Source: Enterobacter sp. 638
GTDB lineage: Bacteria; Pseudomonadota; Gammaproteobacteria; Enterobacterales; Enterobacteriaceae
Direction of reading: 5' to 3'
DNA length: 64,000 bases
NCBI RefSeq assembly: GCF_000016325.1
Contig: NC_009436.1
Coordinates: 2,976,001 to 3,040,000 of the forward strand
In this document: one piece after another, positions 28,320 through 36,844 of the stretch
How the letters are laid out: every line of letters starts with the position of its first letter
Numbering within the stretch: the stretch's first letter is position 1
Translations under genes and position numbers: made by a program
The notes under the pieces: generated by a model
The model's input: only the letters and a program-made list of their open reading frames with translations
Databases searched by the model: none
Told to the model about the DNA's origin: nothing

Positions 28320-30080
28320 ATGACTTTTACACTTCGCCCCTATCAGCAAGAAGCCGTTGACGCGACTCTCGCCTGGTTTCGCAAACACAAAGAGCCTGCT
28401 GCAATTGTTCTGCCCACTGGCGCAGGAAAGAGCCTGGTCATCGCTGAGCTGGCGCGACTGGCGCGTGGCCGCGTGCTGGTGCTGGCGCACGTCAAAGAGC
28501 TGGTCGCGCAGAATCACGCTAAATATCGGGCATTAGGTCTGGAGGCCGATATTTTCGCCGCCGGACTCAAGCGTAAAGAGAGCCACGGCAAAGTGGTTTT
28601 TGGCAGCGTCCAGTCAGTGGCGCGAAATCTTGAGCTGTTCCGCAGTGAGTTCTCGCTGCTGATTATTGATGAGTGCCATCGCATCAGTGATGACAACGAC
28701 AGCCAGTATCAGCAGATTCTCACTCACCTGAAAGAGGTCAATCCGCAGGTGCGTTTGCTGGGGTTGACCGCCACCCCGTTTCGTCTGGGTAAAGGCTGGA
28801 TTTATCAGTTTCATTATCACGGTATGGTGCGCGGCGATGAGAAAGCGTTGTTTCGCGATTGCATCTATGAACTGCCGCTTCGCTACATGATCAAGCATGG
28901 TTATTTGACGCAACCTGAACGTCTGGATATGCCCGTCGTACAGTATGATTTCAGTCGCTTACAGGCACAGAGCAATGGGTTGTTTAGCGAAGCGGACATG
29001 AATCTGGAGCTGAAAAAGCAGAAGCGCATTACACCGCATATCATCAGCCAGATTGAAGAGTTTGCTCAGACGCGCAAAGGGGTGATGATTTTCGCCGCCA
29101 CCGTGGAACATGCCCGCGAAATCACCGGCTTGCTGCCGAAAAATGACGCCGCATTAATTACCGGTGAAACGCCCGGCCCGGAGCGCGATACGCTCATCGA
29201 AGCCTTTAAAGCGCAGCAGTTCCGCTATCTGGTGAACGTCTCAGTATTGACCACCGGATTTGACGCGCCGCACGTCGATTTGATTGCGATTTTGCGCCCT
29301 ACCGAATCCGTCAGTTTATATCAGCAAATCGTCGGGCGCGGGTTACGGCTGGCACCCGGCAAAACCGACTGTCTGATTCTCGATTACGCCGGTAATCCGC
29401 ACGACCTGTATTCGCCAGAAGTGGGCACGCCAAAAGGCAAAAGCGGCAACGTTCCGGTACAAGTTTTTTGCCCGGCCTGCGGTTTTGCCAACACTTTTTG
29501 GGGGAAAATGACTGCCGAAGGCACGCTTGTTGAGCATTTTGGTCGCCGCTGCCAGGGCTGGTTTGAGGACGACGAAGGCCATCGCGAACAGTGCAATTTC
29601 CGCTTCCGCTTCAAAAACTGCCCGCAGTGCAACGCTGAAAATGATATCGCCGCGCGACGATGCCGTGAATGTGACACCGTTTTGGTCGATCCCGATGACA
29701 TGCTGAAAGCAGCGCTGAAGCTCAAAGATGCGCTGGTGTTGCGCTGCTCCGGAATGGCGCTGCAACCCGGCGCGGATGACAAAGGCGAGTGGCTGAAAAT
29801 CACCTACTACGACGAGGACGGCGCGGACGTCAGCGAACGCTTCCGTCTGCACACACCGGCTCAGCGCACCGCGTTTGAACAGCTGTTTATCCGCCCGCAT
29901 ACCCGAACGCCTGGCGTGCCGTTGCGCTGGATCACCGTCGCGGATATCGTCCACCAGCAGGCGTTTTTGCGTCACCCTGATTTTGTTGTCGCGCGTAAAA
30001 AAGGTCAGTTCTGGCAGGTACGTGAAAAGATGTTCGACTACGAAGGGCGTTTCCGCCGGGCCAATGAATTGCGGGGTTAA
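28320..30080 (+). CDS. radD: Superfamily 2 helicase-like DNA repair ATPase RadD (YejH)
   Basis: ATPase of 586 residues, the length of E. coli RadD, which helps RecA-dependent repair of double-strand breaks. Helicase motifs seen: Q-motif region ([15 protein letters not shown]), Walker A LPTGAGKS, Walker B/DEAH-type [11 protein letters not shown], motif [11 protein letters not shown], motif [17 protein letters not shown] and motif [17 protein letters not shown]-terminal zinc-binding region holds paired CxxC motifs (CPACG, CPQCN, CRECD). It is divergent from rsuA and followed by rplY. Confidence 0.95.
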   Translation: MTFTLRPYQQEAVDATLAWFRKHKEPAAIVLPTGAGKSLVIAELARLARGRVLVLAHVKELVAQNHAKYRALGLEADIFAAGLKRKESHGKVVFGSVQSVARNLELFRSEFSLLIIDECHRISDDNDSQYQQILTHLKEVNPQVRLLGLTATPFRLGKGWIYQFHYHGMVRGDEKALFRDCIYELPLRYMIKHGYLTQPERLDMPVVQYDFSRLQAQSNGLFSEADMNLELKKQKRITPHIISQIEEFAQTRKGVMIFAATVEHAREITGLLPKNDAALITGETPGPERDTLIEAFKAQQFRYLVNVSVLTTGFDAPHVDLIAILRPTESVSLYQQIVGRGLRLAPGKTDCLILDYAGNPHDLYSPEVGTPKGKSGNVPVQVFCPACGFANTFWGKMTAEGTLVEHFGRRCQGWFEDDEGHREQCNFRFRFKNCPQCNAENDIAARRCRECDTVLVDPDDMLKAALKLKDALVLRCSGMALQPGADDKGEWLKITYYDEDGADVSERFRLHTPAQRTAFEQLFIRPHTRTPGVPLRWITVADIVHQQAFLRHPDFVVARKKGQFWQVREKMFDYEGRFRRANELRG

Positions 30081-30113
30081 AGGGACTTTTGATTGATGTA
30101 AAGTGCGTTTGAG

Positions 30114-30119
30114 TATAAA
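30114..30119 (+). promoter_or_regulatory. -10-like element of the rplY promoter
   Basis: TATAAA sits 33 bp after the radD stop, with TTGATT/TTGATG candidates for -35 at 30089-30098. The leader that would follow contains stem TCAC-ATCC-GTGA and CCTGCT/AGCAGG (30157-30182). L25 is reported to repress its own synthesis through its leader in E. coli; a matching structure here is plausible. Confidence 0.4.
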
Positions 30120-30204
30120 ATGCCGCCCGCTTCACATCCGTGAGGCAGAACACTTACCTGCTGCTGGGTCGCCTGTAGCAGGACTTATTTACAGAGAGAA
30201 ATCA

Positions 30205-30489
30205 ATGTTCACTATTAATGCAGAAGTACGTGCAGTGCAGGGTAAGGGTGCGAGCCGCCGCCTGCGCGCAGCTAACAAGTTCCCGGCTATCATTTATGGT
30301 GGCGAAGCTGCTCCAGTTGCTATCGAAATGGATCAGGATAAAGTCTGGAACCAGCAGACTAAAGAAGGGTTCTACACTGAAGTTCTGACCATCGTTATCG
30401 ATGGTAAAGAAGAAAAAGTGAAAGTTCAGGCTGTTCAGCGTCACCCGTTCAAGCCAAAACTGTCTCACGTCGACTTCGTTCGCGCTTAA
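30205..30489 (+). CDS. rplY: 50S ribosomal protein L25
   Basis: Binds loop E of 5S rRNA in the central protuberance. The protein has 94 residues, as in E. coli: [48 protein letters not shown]. The ATG at 30205 is preceded by AGAGAGAAATCA; the frame is open 34 codons further upstream, but those lie in the leader. A strong terminator follows 20 bp downstream. Confidence 0.98.
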   Translation: MFTINAEVRAVQGKGASRRLRAANKFPAIIYGGEAAPVAIEMDQDKVWNQQTKEGFYTEVLTIVIDGKEEKVKVQAVQRHPFKPKLSHVDFVRA

Positions 30490-30504
30490 TCGCCAACAAG
30501 TTGA

Positions 30505-30534
30505 GAAAAAACCCCGCGCTGCGGGGTTTTTTTA
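30505..30534. terminator. Terminator after rplY, shared with yejK
   Basis: AACCCCGC-GCT-GCGGGGTT (30510-30528) with an A-run on the left and T7 on the right. Confidence 0.92.
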
Positions 30535-30540
30535 TGGCTG

Positions 30541-31548
30541 CTATTTACCGCCTGACGTACGGCGCTGCAGCTGATCGCGCAGGTTCGGTGGCGTCCCTTT
30601 GATGGTCAGCGTGTCGGTTGCGGGATCCCAGAAGATGCGTTCACCCAGCAGCATGGCGTCAAAATTGACGGTTAACCCACCGCCGCTCCCAGCAAATTTG
30701 GTTAACTGGCGCAGCGTACTGCGATCCGCCGGGAAACTCTCTTCCAGCTCATAGCCTTTATCAGCCGTAAATTCCTGGAAGCTGACTTCGCTGACGCCCG
30801 CTAATTCTTTTGACAGTGATTCCAGCTCAATCTCTTCGCCAGCCTGTAACTGCTCGCTGCAATAGCTGTAAACCTGCTGACGCACGTTCTGGCGCTCAGA
30901 TTTATCAAGTTGCGCCTCTGCGGTGAAATCATCCAGCGCCTGCAACAACCCTTTATTTTGCGCTTTCGCATTCAGGCCTTCGCTGGCACCGAGGAAGTCC
31001 ATAAAGAAGTCCGACACTTTGCGCCCGACACGCCCTTTCAGGAACGTCAGATAGCGCGTAGATTCCGGGTTGGTTTCCCATTCGGTCAAATCAATACGCG
31101 CTACGATATCGGCATGGTTGATATCCAGATAGTGCGTGGAGCTGATGTCGAGCTGCTCATTCACACGCATACTGCTCAGATTGTTCAGCACGGTGACCAG
31201 CAAATATTCCACCGCCAGATAACGGTACTGGCAGAACAGCACGATACCGCCATCCGCAAAGGGATATTTCGCCAGTTCGTCGCGCAGACGCCCTGTCGCC
31301 GCCCGGCTAAACGCCAGGAAATCCTCTTCACCCTGACGCTGCAAGCGCAAGCTTTGCGCCAGCTCGCTCTCTTCGTTGAACATGCCATAGGCTTTGTTTT
31401 TGGCACTGTAAACGCGGTGTAATTCCGCCATCATTTCCGTAACGGTAGACGTTGGTTCCAGTAACGAATCGCGCAGCACCAGCTCAAGGGTTTGCTCATC
31501 ACGCTTGATAAGCTGGTGCAACGCAATCTGGTTGATATCCAGACTCAT
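30541..31548 (-). CDS. yejK: Nucleoid-associated protein YejK (NdpA)
   Basis: Nucleoid-associated protein of 335 residues, the E. coli length; the E. coli protein interacts with type II topoisomerases. The start at 31548 ([19 protein letters not shown]) was chosen because GGAGAGTTTATC precedes it. The family segments [33 protein letters not shown] and a basic C-terminus ([16 protein letters not shown]) are present. It is divergent from yejL. Confidence 0.95.
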   Translation of the reverse strand: MSLDINQIALHQLIKRDEQTLELVLRDSLLEPTSTVTEMMAELHRVYSAKNKAYGMFNEESELAQSLRLQRQGEEDFLAFSRAATGRLRDELAKYPFADGGIVLFCQYRYLAVEYLLVTVLNNLSSMRVNEQLDISSTHYLDINHADIVARIDLTEWETNPESTRYLTFLKGRVGRKVSDFFMDFLGASEGLNAKAQNKGLLQALDDFTAEAQLDKSERQNVRQQVYSYCSEQLQAGEEIELESLSKELAGVSEVSFQEFTADKGYELEESFPADRSTLRQLTKFAGSGGGLTVNFDAMLLGERIFWDPATDTLTIKGTPPNLRDQLQRRTSGGK

Positions 31549-31689
31549 GATAAACTCTCCTTTTAGACGGACGGTATTCAACCACCCCCTACGAATCTGT
31601 GCAACAGAAGAACAGCAGATAAAAAAGGGGAAAAAAAGCTGTTGCTACGGTAATATGTTGCCCTTTCATCAACGAACTGATTTCGATTT

Positions 31690-31917
31690 ATGCCACAACA
31701 TTCCCGCTATAGTGATGAACACGTTGAACAACTGCTCAGTGAGCTGGCCAACGTACTTGAAAAAAACAAAACGCCGACCGATCTTTCTCTGATGGTTTTG
31801 GGAAATATGGTCACCAACCTTATCAATACCAGCGTTGCTCCGGCTCAACGTCAGGCGATCGCAAAATCATTCGCCCAGGCATTGCAGTCCTCGGTGAGTA
31901 ACGATCAGGCGCATTAA
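31690..31917 (+). CDS. yejL: YejL, UPF0352-family small protein
   Basis: A protein of 75 residues (E. coli 75), predicted all-helical: [19 protein letters not shown], then [14 protein letters not shown] and [16 protein letters not shown]. No signal or membrane segment. It is 19 bp upstream of lapC in the same direction and is probably in the same transcript. Function unknown. Confidence 0.93.
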
Positions 31918-31936
31918 GGGAAACGAACAACAGTTT

Positions 31937-33697
31937 ATGGTGACGAATCGTCAGCGCTACCGCGAAAAAGTCTCCCAGATGGTTAGCTGGGGGCACTGGT
32001 TTGCCTTGTTCAACATTTTGTTGGGCATGGTGCTGGGCAGCCGTTATCTGTTCGTGGCCGACTGGCCAACGACGCTAACCGGGCGTATTTACTCCTGGAT
32101 AAGCCTGGTGGGGCATTTTAGCTTTTTAGTCTTCGCCACGTACCTGCTGATTCTTTTCCCCCTGACGTTTATCGTCATGTCGCAGCGGCTGATGCGGTTT
32201 TTATCCGCCATCCTTGCCACTGCGGGCATGACGCTGCTGCTTATCGACAGCGAAGTCTTCACACGTTTCCACCTGCATCTCAATCCCATCGTCTGGGAAC
32301 TGGTGATTAACCCCGACCAGAACGAAACCGCACGTGACTGGCAGCTGATGTTTATCAGCGTGCCCATTATTCTGCTGATTGAGATGCTGTTTGCCACCTG
32401 GAGCTGGCAAAAACTCCGTAGCCTGACGCGTCGTCGTCACTACGCCAAACCTGTCGCCACGCTATTTTTCGTGGCGTTTATCAGCTCACATGTCATGTAT
32501 ATTTGGGCTGATGCTAATTTCTACCGCCCAATCACCATGCAGCGCGCCAACTTGCCGCTTTCCTACCCGATGACAGCGCGTCGCTTCCTGGAAAAACACG
32601 GGCTGCTTGATGCGCAGGAATATCAGCGTCGCCTGGTCGAGCAAGGCAATCCAGAGGCCGTGTCGGTACAGTATCCACTAAGCGACTTACGCTATCGCGA
32701 TATGGGACAAGGCCAGAACGTCTTACTCATTACCGTCGACGGTCTGAATTATTCTCGCTATGAGAAACAGATGCCTGCGCTGGCAGAATTCGCCGAGCAA
32801 AACATTAACTTCACGCAGCATATGAGCTCCGGGAATAGCACCGATGCAGGCATTTTCGGTCTGTTCTATGGCATTTCTGCGGGTTATATGGATGGCGTGT
32901 TGTCTTCTCGTACGCCTGCGGCCCTGATAACCTCGCTTAATCAGCAAGGTTATCAACTGGGGCTGTTCTCATCGGACGGTTTCAGTAGCCCGCTTTATCG
33001 ACAGGCGTTGTTGTCCGACTTCTCCCTGCCTGCAGCGCAGAGTCAGTCCGACGATAAAACGGCGGATCAGTGGGTGAACTGGCTGAATCGCTATGCGCAG
33101 GAAGATAACCGCTGGTTCTCCTGGGTAGCGTTTAACGGCACGACGCTGGATGACAGCAGTCAGAAAGGCTTTGCCCGTCGTTACGGCCGTGCGGCTGGCG
33201 ATGTTGACGCGCAGATCGCGCGCGTCATTAACGCACTCCGTGAATCCGGCAAACTGGATAATACTGTAGTGATCATTACCGCAGGCCACGGTGTGCCGCT
33301 GGGTGATGAGACAAAAGAAATGGAATGGTCGCGCCCTAACCTGCACGTCCCACTTGTTGTTCACTGGCCGGGCACGCCTGCACAACGCATCAGCATGTTG
33401 ACCGATCACAAAGACGTCATGACAACGTTGATGCAGCGGTTGCTGCACGTCAGCACACCGGCGAATGAATACTCACAGGGTCAGGATATTTTCAGCGCCA
33501 CGCGACGCCACAACTGGGTGACGGCAGCCAGCGGAAATACTCTGGCAGTCACGACACCAGCGCTAACATTGGTGCTTGGCAGCAACGGTAATTACCAGAC
33601 GTATAATCTGCAGGGTGAGAAAATACATGACCAGAAACCGCAGTTGAGTCTGCTGCTTCAGGTGCTGACGGACGAGAAACGGTTCATCGCTAACTGA
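31937..33697 (+). CDS. yejM: Inner-membrane LPS regulator LapC (YejM/PbgA)
   Basis: Essential inner-membrane protein of 586 residues that senses periplasmic-leaflet LPS and, through LapB, sets FtsH proteolysis of LpxC, balancing LPS and phospholipid supply. Five N-terminal helices (about 1-190) are followed by a basic linker and a periplasmic sulfatase-like domain (from about 245; NVLLITVDGLNYSRYEKQMP, SSGNSTDAGIFGLFYG, VVIITAGHGVPLGDE). The start is ATG (MVTNRQRYREKV) 19 bp after yejL. A weak TAACTGA/TCAGTTA hairpin follows the stop at 33691-33715. Confidence 0.96.
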   Translation: MVTNRQRYREKVSQMVSWGHWFALFNILLGMVLGSRYLFVADWPTTLTGRIYSWISLVGHFSFLVFATYLLILFPLTFIVMSQRLMRFLSAILATAGMTLLLIDSEVFTRFHLHLNPIVWELVINPDQNETARDWQLMFISVPIILLIEMLFATWSWQKLRSLTRRRHYAKPVATLFFVAFISSHVMYIWADANFYRPITMQRANLPLSYPMTARRFLEKHGLLDAQEYQRRLVEQGNPEAVSVQYPLSDLRYRDMGQGQNVLLITVDGLNYSRYEKQMPALAEFAEQNINFTQHMSSGNSTDAGIFGLFYGISAGYMDGVLSSRTPAALITSLNQQGYQLGLFSSDGFSSPLYRQALLSDFSLPAAQSQSDDKTADQWVNWLNRYAQEDNRWFSWVAFNGTTLDDSSQKGFARRYGRAAGDVDAQIARVINALRESGKLDNTVVIITAGHGVPLGDETKEMEWSRPNLHVPLVVHWPGTPAQRISMLTDHKDVMTTLMQRLLHVSTPANEYSQGQDIFSATRRHNWVTAASGNTLAVTTPALTLVLGSNGNYQTYNLQGEKIHDQKPQLSLLLQVLTDEKRFIAN

Positions 33698-33753
33698 TTA
33701 AAAATGAGTCAGTTAGCATGACACGGACTTGCATTCGTTCTGCAAATGGTTAG

Positions 33754-33759
33754 TATAAT
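33754..33759 (+). promoter_or_regulatory. -10 element of the tRNA-Pro gene
   Basis: TATAAT lies 12 bp before the mature 5' end; a TTGCAT -35 candidate is at 33729-33734 (19-bp spacing, longer than usual). Confidence 0.6.
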
Positions 33760-33771
33760 TTTCTACGGAAA

Positions 33772-33848
33772 CGGCACGTAGCGCAGCCTGGTAGCGCATC
33801 GTCATGGGGTGGCGAGGGTCGAGAGTTCAAATCTCTCCGTGCCGACCA
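33772..33848 (+). tRNA. proL: tRNA-Pro (anticodon GGG)
   Basis: 77 nt with a full cloverleaf: acceptor CGGCACG/CGTGCCG, D stem GCGC/GCGC, anticodon stem TCGTC/GGCGA with loop ATGGGGT (anticodon GGG at 33806-33808), T stem GAGAG/CTCTC with TTCAAAT loop, and encoded CCA. It reads CCC and CCT proline codons. Position after lapC matches proL of E. coli. An AT-rich accessory pocket starts directly downstream. Confidence 0.97.
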
Positions 33849-34129
33849 ATTTACTTGATTAGTGCATAACGTCCTTCAATGGAAGTATCGCCCTACGCCT
33901 TCAATTCTTTAAACTTACATCATTACACTCCCCCTTTTATACACACGCTTCGATTAAAATCATCTAACTTTTTAATGTCTTAAGGTGTATTCTGACAAAA
34001 ATATGATTATGTTAAAATAAGAACAATGCCTTCAGCGTTTTCCCCAGACTGAATACAATTAATAGATATTTTAACCGACCTAAATTTATTTACCCTCCCC
34101 CTTAATCTATTAATTTACTCTTAATAGCA

Positions 34130-35083
34130 TTATGGATAAGTAATATTTAACGTCGCGATTGTATTAAGCGATCCGGGTGTTATGCTATCCTTAACTTGAA
34201 AATACTGTGCAGTAAATGTCAATTGTTCCTGAGTGTTACCCAATATTTGCTGCAGAGAAATGGGGTTATTTAACTCCAAAACCACTCCTTTATAGAGGAA
34301 CTGAACGCCGACTCCTGTTGCGGAATTAGGTAAATTTGTCAGTGCTAAAATAGTATTGTCTGTAGCATCAGGACTTTTTTGCCCTACTATTTCAACACTT
34401 AAATTTGTCGGTTGATTACACATTACTCCTATAGAAAAATCTTTCTTATTTTGTGCACTACCAATTCCCGTAAAACTTTTATATAGAACATTGCCAAAGT
34501 TAACACTGACATTTGATGAATAAACATCACAAGTTGTTGGATTAATGACTATATTGCCAAAGTTAACCGTTTGAAATAAAATATTATCTGCATATCCTTT
34601 TCCATAAGTTCCACTATCAATCGTTCCGGGTTCAACGGGTCCTGTAACGATAAGCTCAACGGTTGCAGTCGTTAAACTTGATGCATTGGTACTATGTGAT
34701 GTTGGGTACGCCCACATTGTACAGGGATTTCCAGATGTGTCAGAAAAGACCCCTTGAGTTATAACATATCCGATACCTTTAACATTTGTACTATATATAG
34801 AGCAACCATAACTATCTTTAAGCCCGGTATTCTGACCCTTTGATAACTCTGTAGTAAATGTATAGCTCGAACATCCAGTAATTATAATATTGCCGGAGTC
34901 TACATGTAGATATTTTAAAACGGTTCCGACTGGAGTCCCTGTAGGAACTACCAACGGCGCTGAAGACAATGTGTTTGTCGCTGGGTTTTGCACTGAGCAG
35001 GCTGCATATGAAAACTTAGTGCAGAATCCAAGCATCACGATAAGTAAAAATTTAATGATTTTACAAGGCATTGTATTTTTCAT
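34130..35083 (-). CDS. Orphan two-domain fimbrial adhesin-like protein
   Basis: I recognise the class but not a named gene. The 317-residue protein has a signal peptide (about 1-27, ending KFSYA before ACSVQ), an N-terminal domain (about 28-180) with several cysteines like a FimH-type lectin domain, and a C-terminal pilin domain (about 185-317): INPTTCDVYSSNVSVNFGNV with the paired Cys in VMCNQP, ending in the donor-strand-like LNTIATLNITYP. Base composition is visibly AT-rich compared with neighbours. No chaperone, usher or major pilin gene is nearby, so export would need partners elsewhere. A second in-frame ATG at 35071 is an alternative start (GAGAG lies closer to optimal spacing for it). 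Confidence 0.75.
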   Translation of the reverse strand: MKNTMPCKIIKFLLIVMLGFCTKFSYAACSVQNPATNTLSSAPLVVPTGTPVGTVLKYLHVDSGNIIITGCSSYTFTTELSKGQNTGLKDSYGCSIYSTNVKGIGYVITQGVFSDTSGNPCTMWAYPTSHSTNASSLTTATVELIVTGPVEPGTIDSGTYGKGYADNILFQTVNFGNIVINPTTCDVYSSNVSVNFGNVLYKSFTGIGSAQNKKDFSIGVMCNQPTNLSVEIVGQKSPDATDNTILALTNLPNSATGVGVQFLYKGVVLELNNPISLQQILGNTQEQLTFTAQYFQVKDSITPGSLNTIATLNITYP

Positions 35084-35787
35084 CTCTCAGAAAAAAGCAC
35101 ACTATCAAACGTTGAGCTAGTTATAAAAACCTAAGCTATTTTGTATCCACAGACTATTGAAATAGTTACGTATTTAAGCACGTTCATCAAGCTAAGAATT
35201 GTCCTAAATAGGACAAATACAATATAATTAACATAAAAATGCTTTATATTAAAAAATCCTCAAGAAATAACAAAACCATAAAAATATATTCGATATAATA
35301 TTTACCACAATCACTTAAATGTTAAAGTAGAATGAATCCCTCACCATTAGAAACAAACACTCACTGAACAAATAACATATTTATGCTGGAATATTTTCTA
35401 CATTTTTATAGATAGAGTGTCGAGTGCAAATACTCTATAGAAAAATACAATCACCGATGAATAAAATTTCTAAAAAACGTTTGAGTCGTACAAATGAGTA
35501 ATATATTTAAAGATAAATCAAACTGATGTTTTTCTGCTCGCTCTTTTGAAGATGAGATACAACCAACTATTTAGCCTAGCGCTTAATCATATTGATACAA
35601 TAGCAACGCAGATGACCTAAAAAATCATCCAAAATTCATCCAAACAATGCCCGACTAACAAAATAGCATTACCCTTATGCGACAAAATAAACATTACTGC
35701 AAAGCGGGCGTTATCGGAAACCCGTATCGAAGAATCTAATCATTGATTCGTAAGGTCACATCTTCAAACGAGGAGTTCGCTCCATAA
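35084..35787. other. AT-rich intergenic region, no gene seen
   Basis: About 700 bp between the adhesin gene and the next terminator without a supported open frame. It holds the RcsAB-like box/palindrome at 35193-35216 and, towards its right end, short hairpins GAATC/GATTC (about 35732-35750) and GGAG-TTCG-CTCC (about 35771-35782). No tRNA fragment repeat that would mark an attachment site was found by eye. Confidence 0.5.
35193..35216. promoter_or_regulatory. RcsAB-like box overlapping an 18-bp palindrome upstream of the adhesin
   Basis: TAAGAATTGTCCTA (35193-35206) agrees at 12 of 14 positions with the RcsAB form TAAGAATATTCCTA. It runs into TTGTCCTA-AA-TAGGACAA (35199-35216), a palindrome with perfect 8-bp arms. 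The sites lie 110-133 bp upstream of the adhesin start on its promoter side. The binding protein is inferred only. Confidence 0.4.
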
Positions 35788-35818
35788 AAAAAACCAACCG
35801 TTCAGGTTGGTTTTTTTA
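35786..35818. terminator. Bidirectional terminator downstream of the small membrane protein gene
   Basis: AAACCAACC-GTTCA-GGTTGGTTT (35791-35813) with A8 and T7 flanks. On the minus strand it closes the gene at 35830-36093; on the plus strand it could end any transcript from the AT-rich region. Confidence 0.88.
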
Positions 35819-35829
35819 TGTCTAGTCGG

Positions 35830-36093
35830 TTACTTCTTTTCACTTCCACCGAGGAAAAATATTCCCAACGGGATGGCAAGGAGAACCGTAAAGACCAGGC
35901 TGTAGACAAAGATCATCGCCGATTGCAGCACAAACATGCTGGTCGTCCAGTGCGAAAGCGGAATGTTGTACTGCTCGATCACCCCGACAATCGTCGCCCG
36001 GCCAACGCACGTCGCGGCAATCATAAACACAACGAAAAGTGCCACTAAAAACTTTCGGCCTTCAGGCGTATTAAGCTTAGCGCGTACCATCAT
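35830..36093 (-). CDS. Small two-helix inner-membrane protein (DUF2534-like)
   Basis: A protein of 87 residues: MMVRAKLNTPEGRKF, a helix (about 15-38, FLVALFVVFMIAATCVGRATIVGVI), a short amphipathic stretch (EQYNIPLSHWTTSMF), a second helix (about 55-80) and a charged tail GGSEKK. It resembles the enterobacterial DUF2534 family as I recall it; no function is known. ATGATG at 36088-36093 with AAGGGA 8-9 nt upstream gives the start. It is followed closely by a terminator and divergent from eco. Confidence 0.75.
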   Translation of the reverse strand: MMVRAKLNTPEGRKFLVALFVVFMIAATCVGRATIVGVIEQYNIPLSHWTTSMFVLQSAMIFVYSLVFTVLLAIPLGIFFLGGSEKK

Positions 36094-36303
36094 GTCTCTT
36101 ATCCCTTCACAGATGAATAACAATATTTGCTGCTCACCCTAACACGTTCACCCCTTTCGTTCCATATCAGCATTTACAGCCATACAAACGCAATATCACC
36201 AGTCACATACTCTGCACAATATGAAAATATGAGTAAATAATATCAACCTTCACATTTTGCTATGCTAGCCTTGCACCGATCGTTTGACATACAAGGAATG
36301 ACT

Positions 36304-36807
36304 GTGAAAAACGCACCTAAATTTGCTATTGCCCTTCTCGCCGCTGCCTGCATGAACACCAGCGCTTTCGCCAGTGAGACGCCAAAAAATGAGCCGCTGG
36401 AAAAAATCGCCCCGTGGCCACAGGCCGATAAAGGGATGAAGCGCCAGGTTATCCAACTCCCTGCTCAACAAGATGAGTCAGGTTACAAGGTTGAATTGCT
36501 GATTGGGCAGAATCTGGAAGTGGACTGCAACCTGCATCGTCTTGGCGGCAAACTGGAAAGCAAAACGCTGGAAGGCTGGGGCTATGACTATTACGTCTTC
36601 GATAATGTCACCTCGCCGGTATCGACCATGATGGCCTGTCCGGAAAAGACGAAAACGCAGAAGTTCGTGACGGCGTATCTGGGCGATAACAGTCTGCTGC
36701 GCTATAACAGCAAGCTGCCGATCGTGGTGTATACGCCTGAGAATATTGACGTGAAATATCGTATCTGGAAAGCGGAAGAGAAAATCGAAAACGCGGTTGT
36801 GCGTTAA
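36304..36807 (+). CDS. eco: Ecotin, periplasmic serine protease inhibitor
   Basis: Dimeric inhibitor of trypsin-fold proteases such as trypsin, chymotrypsin and neutrophil elastase. The precursor is 167 residues; the signal peptide ends at about NTSAFA, and the mature part matches E. coli closely: [35 protein letters not shown], and the reactive loop [11 protein letters not shown] with Met at P1 and a Cys pair. The GTG at 36304 was preferred: AAGGA is 6 nt upstream of it, whereas the in-frame ATG at 36298 directly abuts AAGGA. Confidence 0.95.
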   Translation: MKNAPKFAIALLAAACMNTSAFASETPKNEPLEKIAPWPQADKGMKRQVIQLPAQQDESGYKVELLIGQNLEVDCNLHRLGGKLESKTLEGWGYDYYVFDNVTSPVSTMMACPEKTKTQKFVTAYLGDNSLLRYNSKLPIVVYTPENIDVKYRIWKAEEKIENAVVR

Positions 36808-36809
36808 AA

Positions 36810-36842
36810 ATAAAGCCGGGTAATGATACCCGGCTTTTTTAT
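36810..36842. terminator. Bidirectional terminator between eco and mqo
   Basis: AAAGCCGGGTA-ATGA-TACCCGGCTTT (36812-36837) with T-rich sequence on both strands. Confidence 0.9.
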
Positions 36843-36844
36843 TC

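Noticed and set aside
31549..31581. Upstream ATG for yejK giving 11 extra residues
   Set aside because: The internal ATG has a near-perfect GGAG site and matches the E. coli length.
33841..35787. Search for a repeated 3' tRNA-Pro end as an attachment site of an integrated element
   Set aside because: No copy of the tRNA 3' segment and no integrase gene seen by eye; the pocket is not supported as a mobile island.
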